Positions 11,893-22,875 of a DNA stretch of 64,000 nucleotides are shown here, one piece after another (the stretch's first letter is position 1; each line of letters starts with the position of its first letter). A program made the position numbers and the translations under genes. The stretch is from Vitellaria paradoxa (taxonomy: Eukaryota > Streptophyta > Magnoliopsida > Ericales > Sapotaceae): positions 43,411,180 through 43,475,179 of the forward strand of contig CM034240.1 in assembly GCA_019916065.1 (NCBI GenBank). Reading direction: 5' to 3'. The notes under the pieces were generated by a model. The model was not told the DNA's origin. It saw only the letters and a list, made by a program, of their open reading frames with translations, and did no database searches.

Positions 11893-12963
11893 GTCGCAAA
11901 AAGATTCGAGAGGTAGGTACTGTATGGAAATTTAAATTTTAATAATTTTTTGTATTCTATTGTGAAAAGTTGTTAGTTATAATTTTTAATTTGTTTAGTG
12001 AAATAAATAGTAATTTTTAATAACTTTTTGTTAACTTTTGGGTGTTTGGCAAAATTTTTAGTAACTTTTGATAATTTTTTAAAAAAATTTGACAATTTTT
12101 AACAATTTTTGATAAATTTTGACTTGAGCAAGTTATTATAATTGAGTAGAAAAATGATAAAAATTAATATTTTACTAAACACCCAAAAAAATAGCTTTTG
12201 AATTAGTTTAGTATAAAAGAATGGAATAAAATAATAATTCTCACTCTATTATTATATTTAATTCACTCAAATAAAGTAATGTTTTAAATAAATATAATGT
12301 AGTATTTTCAAATAAGTGTGTTAAACAAGGTAATCGAATTAAAATTAGGGCAAACCCAAGATTAGGGGTTCATCTGCACTAAACAAATGGTTGAAAAGTT
12401 AATCTAGGTTACAAAAATTTAGATTGAACAAAAGTTTAAAGATAGAGTAGGTTGAATTATAAAAATTTAAGGTGGGCTAAAATTGAAAAAGAAAAATTGA
12501 GACAAACTATCTAGGTTATAGGCCTCGTTTGGTTGGGTTAAAAATCATTGAAAGTTACAAATATTTACGTACCTTTATTAACTTTTGTCATTTTTGTTTT
12601 TCGTACATTTATTTGCAAAATTTAAATTTTACAAACTTTTACATAAAGTTACAAAAAACTGCAAAAAGTTACATACTTTTTTTCATTTTTTTCAATATTT
12701 ATCAACTTTTTGTACTACTTTTTCACCAAAACCATTAGAACAGCTTGCTTTGCATCGTTCTAATAGATTATTTTACTCACTTTTAATTAATTTTAAACAC
12801 TTAAAAGTGACTAACATTTTTCTTTTTTTTTAAATTTTTAGCCACTTTTGATCCTTTGAACGGCCCCACAAAGGCCAAGGCAGTTCTAGAGTCGATTAGT
12901 CCCTGATTATGTAATAATGGCATTATTTAATTTACAGTTGAGGTCAGAAAATAGAAATTCTTA

Positions 12964-13300
12964 TTGATTTTCAACAAAATTCAAAGTTGGACGACTCTAG
13001 AGGCAACAAAAACAAAAGATCGATGGACAAGCAAAATCGTGTTGCATGTTGCTTGTGAGGCACCAAATGATGAAGCCATTGAAATGGAGAGATCAGATTC
13101 AAAAGCGTTGCTGACAGATTCAACTTTGGTTCATGTAAGTATCATAAGTACCCACCTCACGGTCCTCTGCTCAAGTCCGGGAAATTTCATTCTCCCCTCT
13201 TGTTTGTCAGGTTTATGTAGGAATCTCAACGTCGGGTATGAGGGGGAAACTCAGTTGTCCGTCATCGTTCTCGTTTAGTAATTATTACTCTCGTTTTTAT
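12964..13300 (+). other. Exon-like open frame of unknown origin
   Basis: About 58 codons from 12,964 look more codon-like than the surrounding DNA (…TKTKDRWTSKIVLHVACEAP, then EAIEMERSDSKALLTDSTL), and they end at a good splice-donor match (CAT|GTAAGTATC, about 13,135). I recognise no domain. No matching downstream exon is evident before the SINE at 13,403. It may be a captured or decayed gene fragment, or chance. I do not claim a function. Confidence 0.2.
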
Positions 13301-13402
13301 TTATATATCCTTATTAGTAAATGAAATACTTCTCTCTCGGTCTGCCCCTGCCTAAATGTGAGTTTTTAATCTCGTCCTCACTTCTTTAAAAAAAAAAAAT
13401 TA

Positions 13403-13650
13403 TGGTGCGCCGAAAGGGGTAGTCGAGTTGGTTCGGATGGCGGGCTGAAGGACCTAGGACCTATTGGTCCTAGATTCGACTCCTCTTGAAGGCAGTCCTT
13501 CCTCTAATTGTGGAGAACTATCTAACAGCCTTCTCGACTGAGCCGGTCAGTCAGGACTTACCTAGACTGGTTTACCTCTTCGTGGTTCTTTGCTGATTAG
13601 GGCCACGGGACGAGTTTCACCCAGTGTGCACTCATGGGTAGCAGCCGTTG
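13403..13650 (+). mobile_element. tRNA-derived SINE, second copy of the 2,450 family
   Basis: The head has GGGGTAGTCGAGTTGG (box A region) and CCTAGATTCGACTCC (box B region). The tail repeats the distinctive sequence of the first copy with scattered changes: GAGCCGGTCAGTCAGGAC, TTACCTAGACTGGTTTACC, and ending CATGGGTAGCAGCCG. Both copies are in the same orientation, about 11 kb apart. A target duplication is not obvious here, which together with the divergence suggests an older insertion. Confidence 0.65.
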
Positions 13651-14833
13651 TTTTTATGTACTATTATTTAAAAATAATTAAGTTATTAATGATTAGACAA
13701 AATTAAAAAATAAACCTTTACGTGCGAAATTATAGAAGATTTCTTTTAAGATCAAATAATTTTATCGAATTATCATTATTGTATGTGTGATAGCATTTAC
13801 TATACCAAGAATATCAATGAACCCAATTATTAAATCAAAATAATATGATATAAAATATTTATTAAAAATAAAAACTATACATATTTTAAATTAAAATAAT
13901 GTTATATATTGTTATTAAAAAAAATAAAAATTATACCTATTAAAAATCAAATGATGTTATATATTAACGTATACCATTATATAGCTATAGCTAATATATA
14001 AGTGAGTATCCAAGTGACAGCGTGGAGCAGGATGAAGACCATTATCCCTGTTCCCATACTTGTTCAAAGATTGCTTAAAATTTTCGTCCCATGAAAAATA
14101 TTTTTATTACCTTTCGGGCAGAGCAGGTAATGCGAATGCCCTTTTGAGGACGTACATTTAGTTTTGTCATCCTTAGGGTTTAAGTTTAGGATTTATATCA
14201 ATTTCATATATATATATTTTTGTATTTGAATGAAGTTTTGATGTGAGTCTTTTTGTTTGTAGTCTGCAAAGACCAAAACTGGGCTCAAAACAAGAGAGTT
14301 GGAAGCGGTTTGGCATCAAAATGAGCATTTTAGAGCAGAGTCGATTCACAGGAAAAAAAAGAATAATATGCTTTCGGTGCTAACCTTTATCCGATAGTAG
14401 GATAGTAATGGCGCCAGGAATTCTCATCCCCTTCCATGATGGTGGATGGTATCTTATGGTTCTACAACATTCTGGGACAGGACAATTAATGTCCAACTCT
14501 TGTAAGTCTGTCATGTGCAAACATGATAATATATGATATGCTTTATTGAGAATTAATTGTTGAATCCTACAAAATTACAGCGGAAACAAATGCAAGTTGC
14601 CCGGGGTGTGGGGTAGATAACGCTGCCCTCCATTATATTTTTGCAGAATCAGTTTCAATACATATATATATGTATTGAAACTGATTCTGCAAAAATATAA
14701 TGGAGGGCAGCGTTACGATTGATTAATTATGTGGATTTTAAGTCTTTTTCATCGAAGATGGGAAGCAATTTCAATAGACCGTTGTCCGTTCCAGTAACCA
14801 CCAGCACAAGAATTAAAGCAGTGTGGTGGACTG

Positions 14834-14864
<31 letters not shown>

Positions 14865-15959
14865 GATAAATGCACATGGTCGCTCTAAAACCCTCACCAA
14901 CCATTACAACTTAGATGCCATCAATGGCACATTTTAAAATGCAATACATATACATGTACATACATATATAGTGATATACGGAGGTCCCATGCCCAACTTA
15001 GGACATCGAGTAGGTTTCCCATTCGACCCATACTCGGTCAGGACTACTCGATTTATATCCGGTCGAGATCACTTGACTCATACTCGATGGGACCACTCGA
15101 GTGAAGTTTCTCTAGATCGTTAACAGGAGACAGAATGAAGGCATTCCTGATTGATTACTCTAAAACAACGCATTGCGAGTCATGCGTACAGCTCTCTTTT
15201 AATAGTTCTAATTTATACGTCTATAAAAGTGTTGCTACAACATGTTGGTTAACATAACTAAAAAACTAATTTTGAGATCTACAAGACAAGTGACATTACT
15301 CTATTGGGAAAGAAGAAAATATGTTACGTGAAGTTATTTGTAACTACATGCAAGTCTTACGTGAGGTCACTTCTATATATATCATCACTTCACAAAACCC
15401 AAGTATAACACTTTTATATTACTGAAATTCTGTCAAAATATTTTTTGAAATTTTTTGTTAACTTAAGTATTAGAAACTCTTTTACAGGTATCATATCGGT
15501 GTTCTAAATAAATTTTAAAACTTGAATTGAATCTTCTAGAAATTACGAAATTACTAATTTATCCCATAGCACTAATTTAAACCAACGGCTTTTCACGCCA
15601 TTGCATTAGTTAGATAGAAACCAGATGGCTTTAGGATATACATATAAAAATATATAATTATAGCTTTTGCGAGGGGACATATGATTTTGAGGTGTTTTCA
15701 TAATTCCGCACCTTACAAGTATGATTTTTATGTTCTAGCATTGAAGAGTTAACTTGCCACGTTCTAGAAGAGGAGAACTTTCTTAATTAATTGTATATTT
15801 AATAAAAACTACGTCATGCTTGGCATTCTTGACCTGGATTTAAACAAGCACAAATTAAGTTTATAATATTTTAGAACAAGCTTTGAATTTGGTTGATATC
15901 ATGGAATTAATTAATAATATAATATTTCATGCATGCATGCTTTTTAAGCAATCCATATA
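13651..15959. other. Gene-free stretch with palindrome
   Basis: No gene is supported. The range holds the perfect palindrome at 14,618-14,715, (AT)n runs at about 14,840-14,864, and at 14,980-15,110 a short tract of loosely repeated ACTCGAT/GGACCACTCG-type words with no clear period. The open frame at about 14,719 begins inside the palindrome and runs through microsatellite, so it is not taken as a gene. Confidence 0.5.
14618..14715. repeat. Perfect 98-bp palindrome (49-bp arms, no spacer)
   Basis: Position x pairs with 29,333 minus x without a single mismatch from 14,618 to 14,715, centred between 14,666 and 14,667 in an ATATATAT core. The arm contains CGCTGCCCTCC, then TTTTTGCAGAATCAGTTTC, and its exact complement follows. 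The arms are of ordinary complexity, so this is not a simple-repeat effect. No gene or transposon end explains it. Confidence 0.9.
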
Positions 15960-18939
15960 TACTACTACAACAATAAATACTTTTATTGATAAAAAAATTT
16001 GGTCACTAAAAGTTACTTTTGGGTCATTAAAATTTATATCAATTAAACATAATTTGGTCACCAGCTGATTGATAAAGGCTAATCGTAAAAAGTATTGACA
16101 ACCAAAAATATATTTGATTGGTAAAAGTAGTATAATCTTATTTGTCGACCAAATTTTGGTCACTAAAAAATAGGCCTTTGACAATCAACGTATATTTGAT
16201 CGGGAAAAGGTTTATCCTTTAACCACCAAAAGGGTTAGTTTTTAGCAACCAATTGATCGGCAAAAAAAATTAAAAAAATGAATTAATTTAAATAAAAATA
16301 AAAATTCAAACGTGGTGCCACTTAGCATCATTTGGTGATTTGTCATTCTACCCCATGGCAGTTTGCATTGTACCATGTGTCAACCTAATATTACGTCACG
16401 TGTTAGCCTATTATTGTGCCATATATCGACTTTATATTTTAGAAATTTTTTGTTGTTGTTGATAATTAAACTTGTATTATTCTTTTGGAAGTTGATGTAG
16501 TTGGCCATTAAGCCAAACTATTATTTGTATATATATTTTATATATTTATATATATAAACAAATTTTTATCTCTTTATACGGTTAAGATTAGATTTCTTAA
16601 ATTTTATTTTAACATTTATTTATTAATTTAATTAATTTAATATTTCACAAAATTTATCAAAAATTATAATCATGGATCAAATAAAAAATGTTACGAGATT
16701 AATGTTAAAATTAAATTTACCAAATCAAATTTAAATAACCTAAATGTATAATCAATTTTTTTCAAAGTAAATAAATTGGGGTAACCTTTATAATTTGTAT
16801 GACTTATAACTAAGTGAATATTAATTAAACATTTTAATATCTAATAATTGTTAAGTGTATATTTAATATTAATTATATAAAAGTGACATTATATTATATT
16901 TAGTTGGAAATGATAAAAATTTAAAAATACAATAAATAAAAAAATATTTATTAATTTTAAACAATTTCATTTCTTTGTCTTTTTAGAACTTATTTTCGAA
17001 TATAATCACTGAAAATATTTCTTGTATTAAAAATAAATTCTTAAAATAGTTTTCAAAAATTTTGTTTTTAAAAATAATTTACTAAAACTAAATGCAACCA
17101 AACTATTCTTAAGAATATAAATACAGAATAAAGAGAAATATTTATAGTAAGCCATGATGTAATTAAATTGAGGACATGTATTAAATATGTTCTATACACA
17201 AAGGCAAAATAATAATAATAATAATAAATAATGATTTAAAATTATTTTTATTTAAATACAATAGTTATTCGTAAATTATTTACTAAATATCCATATGGTT
17301 CTATATATTATTTATGATTTCAAATTATTGAAATAAAAGTTAAAATAATTAAATAAAAATAATAAATTTTTGATTACTTTTGTCGACCAATTAGTGACCA
17401 AAAATGACATTTTTAGCTACCAATTGGTCACTAAAAGTGATAAAAATTTTATTATTTTTATTTAATTATTTTAACTTTTTTGTAATAATTTTTTTATCAT
17501 TTTTAATGACCAATTAGTAGCTAAAAGTGCCACTTTTGATGACCAACTGGTCGGCAAAAGTGATAAAAAATTTATTATTTTTGTTTAATTATTTTAACTA
17601 TTGTTTCAATAATTTGAAATCGTAAACAATATATAGAATCATACAGATATATAGTAAATAATTTATGAATAACTATTATATTTAACTAAAAATAAATTTA
17701 AACCATTTTTTATTTTCTTTTAATCCTTGTGTATAGCACATATCTAATGCATGTCTTCAATTTAATTATATTATGGCTCATTATATATATTTCTCTTCAT
17801 TTTGTATTTATATTTTCAAAAATAATTTGGTTGCATTTAGTTATAGTAAATTATTTTTAAAAGTAAAATTTTTGAAAACTATTTTAAGAATTTATTTTTA
17901 ACACAAAAAATATTTTCAGTGATTATATTCGAAAATAAGTTCTAAAAAGACAAAGAAATGAAATTATTTAAAATTAATAAATAAATTTCTATTATTTTCA
18001 TTTTTTAATTTTTATCATTTCTAACTAAATATAAAATAATGTCACTTTTAATAAAATTAATATTAAAGATACACTTAACAATTATTAGATATTAAAATAC
18101 TTAACATTGACCTGTCCGTAAGTCATACAAACTATAAAAGCTACTCCAATATATTTACTTTGAAAAAAAAATTGATTATACATTTAGGTTATTTAAATTT
18201 GATGTGGTAAATTTAGTTTTAGCATTAATCTGATAAAATTTTTTTATTGATCTTTGATTATAATTTTTGATAATTTTTGTAAAATATTAAATTAATTAAA
18301 ATTAATAAATAAATGTTAAAATAAAATTTATGAAGTCTAATTTAAATCATATAAAGAGATAAACAAATTTGTTTGAGAAAAAGATAGAGAAAGAAGCAAA
18401 TTTTTATTATTTTTATTTATTTCATTTCTTATAATAAAATTTTATCACTTTACCAACTAGTTGGTAGCCAAAAGTGACATATTTACCTACCAATTGGTCG
18501 GCAAATAGAATAAATATATTATTTATATTTTTAAGTTAGTTCATAATCCATATATTTTTATTTTTTTAAAAATTTTTAACGATCAATTGATCAGAAAAAA
18601 GTAACCCTATAACAACCCAAATAATTAGGTTGCTAAAGGATAATCTTTTAGTGACTAATTAAAAGTGATACCTTTGCCAATCAATTGGTCGGCAAAAGTA
18701 ATAAATATCTTATTATTTTTTATTCAAGTTTTTAGCGACCACTTGTTCAAGAAAAGTAATTTTTTGGCGGCCAAATTAATTTTTGTTGCGAAAGGATAAC
18801 CTTTTATTATCAAATTGGTAAAAAAAAGTTGCCCTTTGGTGAATAACTTTTATTTAGTCAGAAAAAAATCATTATTACCGATCAATCTTATTTTGGTCGA
18901 AAAAAAATAGTCACTAAAACTATGATTTATTGTAGTATG
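15960..18939. mobile_element. CACTA-like non-autonomous element with internal hairpin
   Basis: The ends are degenerate CACTA-type repeats: the left is (T)ACTACTACAACAATAAAT and the right, on the minus strand, is CATACTACAATAAATC. Subterminal zones carry many copies of words such as CCAATTGGTCGGCAAAAGTG and TTGGTCACTAAAAGT in both orientations, as expected for CACTA subterminal repeats. The same sequence family forms the element at 24,910-26,952, which has clean CACTACTACAA ends. No transposase is recognisable. The exact boundaries and target duplication (ATA left, TTA right) are not convincing, so the limits are good to a few bases. Confidence 0.65.
16559..18371. repeat. Long inverted repeat, arms of about 810 bp
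   Basis: The left arm (about 16,559-17,375) is the diverged reverse complement of the right arm (about 17,562-18,371). Anchor pairs are CAAATTTTTATCTC at 16,559 with GAGATAAACAAATTTG near 18,356, TAAGCCATGATGTAATTAAA near 17,150 with TTTAATTATATTATGGCTCA near 17,761, and ATGGTTCTATATATT near 17,294 with AATATATAGAATCAT near 17,628. The ~190-bp centre is itself filled with subterminal-type repeats in both orientations. A transcript would fold into one long hairpin. Confidence 0.75.
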
Positions 18940-20187
18940 TTAACTTTGTTAGTTCAGTGCCCTTCTTTTAATATCTCATGTATGCAATTAAACTCACTTT
19001 GCCTTTTCTAGGCCGGGGTTTGTTGAATTTGTCCTATTAAAATGCATCAATTTTGCAAGCCAAGTTAGATAAATAATATGCAAATGATTTTTATCGCGAT
19101 TAAAGAATATTAGGATATATTTTTGGATGGAGTGTTTTTGAAATTGAAATATAATTTTAAGAGTTTGTATTTTTAATCTTTAGATCCTTATGCAAGTTCA
19201 TTCAATGGTTAAGATTAAAATATTTTCAGTTATTAGATGAACTTTTATAATAATTTAAAGTTACAAATATAATTTTAAGTTACAAATGTAATGTTAACTC
19301 CTAAAGTTAAATTCCAACTTCAAGAGTCCCTTATCTATATTTCTTTGGGTAGAACCACGATTGAACAAGTTTGAATATTTCATTAATTAATTCTTTTATC
19401 AAACTTTAATTTTTTTAGGACAGAATATGTAATAGTACTCATTTTATCCTTAATTTTTTCAATGGAAGAAAAGTCATTCTCCAATCTAAAACAATGAGAA
19501 TATAAACTTATTCATTGTGTAATATTTACAAAATTGTCCTACTTTTATTTCTGGTTAGAATGCTTACTTTTCTGTACAAGGGTAGCATTGGTATTTAATT
19601 ATCAATATCTTTATTCTATTTTACTATTTATGTAATTATACCAAATTTACATCACTCTCGTCCTCAAACTCGTTCTCCGAGTATATATCTCAATTATAAT
19701 TATTCCTACTCACACTCAATCCTAAAGCTCATTTTATGTACATTCTAAATATATTCTTACTCTCATAGTTATTCTCGCACTCACTCAATTCTTGTCCTTA
19801 AGTTTACCTCGCACTTTAGCCTTCTTTCCAATACCCACCGAAAGCAATCTTAGATTTACAATAGGCCTTATTATAAATTTTGAAATCAAGAAAACTGTCA
19901 CACTATGTGAGTTGAAATAATTCTATGTAAGAAGTGCTCTTACAGTTTAAATTAATGATAGTGGCTTGTACTTAACAGCAATTACTACTCCCTGCTAGTA
20001 CTCTTTCGTGTGGAGGTAACATTGTCACCATAGCTAATTAGAAGAAAATTCAAAAATAAGTGGTGGGAGTATATTGGAAATTAATGAAGGATTGGTATAT
20101 ATGGAAGAAGGAATGAATTAGAGGAAATTGTTATTTTACCACAATTTTTAACCATCTATTATCAGGAAAAAGCAGAAGTAATATTAG
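18940..20187. other. Gene-free stretch
   Basis: No coding region is supported. The sequence is AT-rich. A patch at about 19,650-19,830 repeats words like CTCACTCTCA/CTCGTTCTC without clear structure. No promoter, RNA gene or transposon end was recognised. Confidence 0.5.
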
Positions 20188-20208
20188 TGTTGGGTAAAAT
20201 AAGTCTAG

Positions 20209-20412
20209 GACACGTGAAGTTGTCGAACAATTTAAAAGGGATGACACGTGACCCAATGCCAAACATATTTACCTTGGACATGTGGTCATTGATCGAACAT
20301 TTTGACTAGTGACACGTGGCCCTCTACCGAACAAGCTATTAGGTGATACGCGGCCTCACACACGAGCATTATGGATTTGACGCGTGACTTATAATAGAGA
20401 CGGCTTAGATTT
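20209..20412 (+). repeat. Six tandem 34-bp repeats, each with an ACGTG-type core
   Basis: Repeats begin at 20,209, 20,243, 20,277, 20,311, 20,345 and 20,379, exactly 34 bases apart. The starts read GACACGTGAAG, GACACGTGACC, GACATGTGGTC, GACACGTGGCC, GATACGCGGCC and GACGCGTGACT; several also keep TCGAACA or CCGAACAA about 15 bases on. Another GCCACGTGGCG occurs near 20,448. CACGTG is the G-box/ABRE core bound by plant bZIP and bHLH factors, so the array resembles an enhancer. Confidence 0.8.
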
Positions 20413-20832
20413 TCTTGGCGTTCTAGTATTAATGAATGACATGCTGCCACGTGGCGATTACCGAGGATCACAAAAGTTAATTTTTTCGACCCTTGGAATG
20501 GCGGCTAATAAATATTAGGCATGGGTCCCACAACATTAATATGAGTTTGTAATCATAAATGTGCCATAGTTATGACTGGACTATGTATTTATAACCGTAA
20601 AGGAAACTAAATTAGTTCATCTCGTTATAAGTGTTTGATGGATGTGACAGGTGGACAGTTTGACAACTGAATTCCGGCTATACAGCTGCATTTGATTACC
20701 AAATACATTTAATGAAAGGTATGGAGTATTAAATGAGAAGTGAAAGGTATTTAAAGCAGGAAAAGAAAAGAGTACTTGGAAGCGTGGATACAGCCAAGTC
20801 ACATGTATTATTTTATTTATTCTTGACATTAC

Positions 20833-20840
20833 TATAAATA
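20833..20840 (+). promoter_or_regulatory. TATA box of the LTR-like segment
   Basis: TATAAATA followed by a leader rich in CTTCACTTCAC and later TTTTTTCTC. It lies about 420 bases downstream of the 34-bp G-box array in the same LTR-like segment. Its activity is inferred only from sequence and position. Confidence 0.4.
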
Positions 20841-21216
20841 TAATACTTCACTTCACAATCAAGTAAAGCTGACTATTGCCAACTTATTGCACTCTTTATT
20901 TTTTCTCTTAAGAATTTCTCATAAGCTATTTGTTGACTTAAATATCAGAGAGTTTTTTGGCCAAAAACCTCTACTCTGGTCGTAACTTTTCTCTTTTCTT
21001 TGTTCGGTAAGTTCACGGTCGTATTTTCGGTTAGCGTGGTCAACAATTCAGGTGGTAAAATTTGCTGCTGAACAATTAATTTGTGTAATATAATAACATT
21101 TTAATAGATTTAATTTTTAATGTGTCTAGTAGGCTTAAAAGACTGATAAATTATTTTAATAAATCTTTTTAAATTAAGTTATATAATGTTATTTTTGTAA
21201 GAAATGATACTTTCAT

Positions 21217-21304
21217 TGTCACGCCCCGGATTTTCATAACCGAATGCCCAGGGGTGACTTGAAATTTATTTGTTAGGTATAAAAATGAGATGATAAAAAC
21301 ACAC
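21217..21304 (-). mobile_element. Truncated LTR end (TGTCACGCCCC type)
   Basis: TGTCACGCCCCGGATTTTC is a typical terminus of plant LTRs, as read from the CA end of a minus-strand element. Only 88 bases remain before a second, similar terminus (TGTCACACCCC) starts at 21,305, so it looks interrupted by the long LTR that follows. Confidence 0.4.
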
Positions 21305-21957
21305 TGTCACACCCCAGAGTTTTCCTCCAGATTGGGGTTGACCCGTAAGAAAAATTTAAGATAGTCAAAATCCCATGTTTATCCCAAACAATATTTATAA
21401 GTCATTGGACTGAACCATTTGATGGGATTTCAACTACAGGGCTCAAAATAAAGATAGAGAAAAATATTACAGAGCCATCTAAGTGTCCCAATCACGCTAT
21501 TAACATTACATACCAAATAAAAGCAAATTAGGTCTATGCTTAATAATTACAATCATCCAACAATTATTACAGACCAAAAATAAAGTCCTCCAGCTCTGTG
21601 CAGGAAAGAAGAAAAAATAGATAACTCTTCTGATGGAATATTTAAGAGAATTTAATCTCTTTCCAGCTCATCTTCTGTATCCCTGTGTTTAATATTCTGA
21701 AAAAATATTCCCACAAGGGGTGAGCTACTAAAGCCCAGTAATCAGAATCTCCTAGGTGCCTATATGCAGTGGTTGTAATACTACACTGTATTAAGTGAAT
21801 GTGTTTAAGTGGCATACTATTTATGCAACAATTAATTCAATATATCTCAACTGAATAATGTAAATTATACTTATAACGGTTCGATGAAATCGTCACCGTA
21901 ACTACTATTTTACTTATATGTAAAATAATTAAATACTGATGTGTATACCACAATGAA

Positions 21958-22034
21958 GTCTGTGTCGCAGTGGTAGGGATCTCAGATTTAGATCTTCAAG
22001 GTCTCGGGATCAAACCCCGTAGCGATACAAGTTT
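21958..22034 (+). repeat. tRNA-like SINE fragment
   Basis: GTCGCAGTGGTAGGG (box A type) is followed 38 bases later by GGGATCAAACCCCG (box B type). The 5' end does not pair with the 3' end as a true acceptor stem would, and an (AT)n tail follows, so a SINE remnant is more likely than a functional tRNA gene. Confidence 0.5.
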
Positions 22035-22070
<36 letters not shown>

Positions 22071-22784
22071 AAATATTAATCGAGAGGAATTAAATATAAT
22101 TAAATAATTTCAACACATCATTCATACATAACAAGAGAGGTTGCTGGTCACAGTAAAATTTTGTAAAGGAGTTTAATCTAAATCCTCCTAAGATAATTAT
22201 ACTCCTATCCTCCTCTACCCCAGCCTTGGGAACTAGTGACTTTACGGGCTTAGCATCCAATGCATACCGACGGTGTCACCTACCAAAAATCTAGCCGTCG
22301 CGACCGGTTACCTGACTGGCCAGGTCAGAAGGGAGCATCTCCCAAATAAAATGCATGTTCCCATCTTCATCCAAAAGGCCATTTCTACCCACCCATCACC
22401 CCATTGCCAAAAACAGCTTTAGCACGAAGTGCCTTAATTTCTTCTCACCCTTTTACATTCCAAGGGTACCTTGTATGGAAATCAGACATTTTTAATAACA
22501 ACTGGCAATGTTCCCGGGCGATGAATCAAAAGTAAGATTATTTAGTCACATGCAATATATTTTTAAGCACTTTATCTATATCCATACTTTAATAGTAATT
22601 CTCAATAAATCAAAGATTTAACATAGTCATCAATATCATTATCACAAAGGTAGGCGCTATATGTAAATTAACAATTAGCAAGTAAAAAAAAATTTAGAAT
22701 ACAAACTAGTATTTTAGTTAATTGTTTTGACAAGCTTACCGTACCAAATTTGATAAGAATAAAATTATTTCTAATGGTGTATTA

Positions 22785-22875
22785 ATTAGGTCGAGGTTGG
22801 TAGCTTAGTGGGTGGGCGACCTTAATTGCGATTTAAAGTCGCAAGTTCGAACCTCATTGGCTGCAAATCTCGATT
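22785..22875 (+). repeat. tRNA-like SINE fragment
   Basis: GGTTGGTAGCTTAGTGGGTG (box A type) and GCAAGTTCGAACCTC (box B type) are about 40 bases apart. The segment lacks a 3' acceptor complement and CCA-proximal stem, so it is read as a tRNA-derived SINE head inserted in the long LTR. Confidence 0.5.

Larger units (their letters stand above)
9109..12963. other. Gene-free AT-rich stretch downstream of the CASP-like gene
   Basis: No gene is supported. The stretch contains the 3' flank of the CASP-like gene, three family B MITE-like segments and long low-complexity A/T tracts. A further MITE-like segment starts near 12,524 (GGCCTCGTTTGGTTGGG) and ends near 12,870. The open frames here are lysine/phenylalanine/isoleucine-rich chance frames. 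Confidence 0.55.
20188..21074 (+). mobile_element. Probable solo LTR or LTR fragment
   Basis: The segment starts TGTTGGGTAAAATA and ends CTGCTGAACA (an alternative end is GGTCAACA at 21,045). The flanking 5-mers ATTAG and ATTAA differ at one base, compatible with an old target duplication. It has LTR-like promoter architecture: a 34-bp repeat array near the 5' end, a TATAAATA box at 20,833, and then a pyrimidine-rich leader. There are no coding sequences and no PBS or PPT that I can assign firmly. The identification rests on ends plus promoter layout, so the boundaries are tentative. Confidence 0.45.

Noticed and set aside
20286..20829. Minus-strand frames of 61-70 codons
   Set aside because: They lie across the 34-bp repeats and the LTR-like leader and have no domain.
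21958..22875. Two possible tRNA genes
   Set aside because: A and B boxes are present but the acceptor stems do not pair, so they are read as SINE heads.
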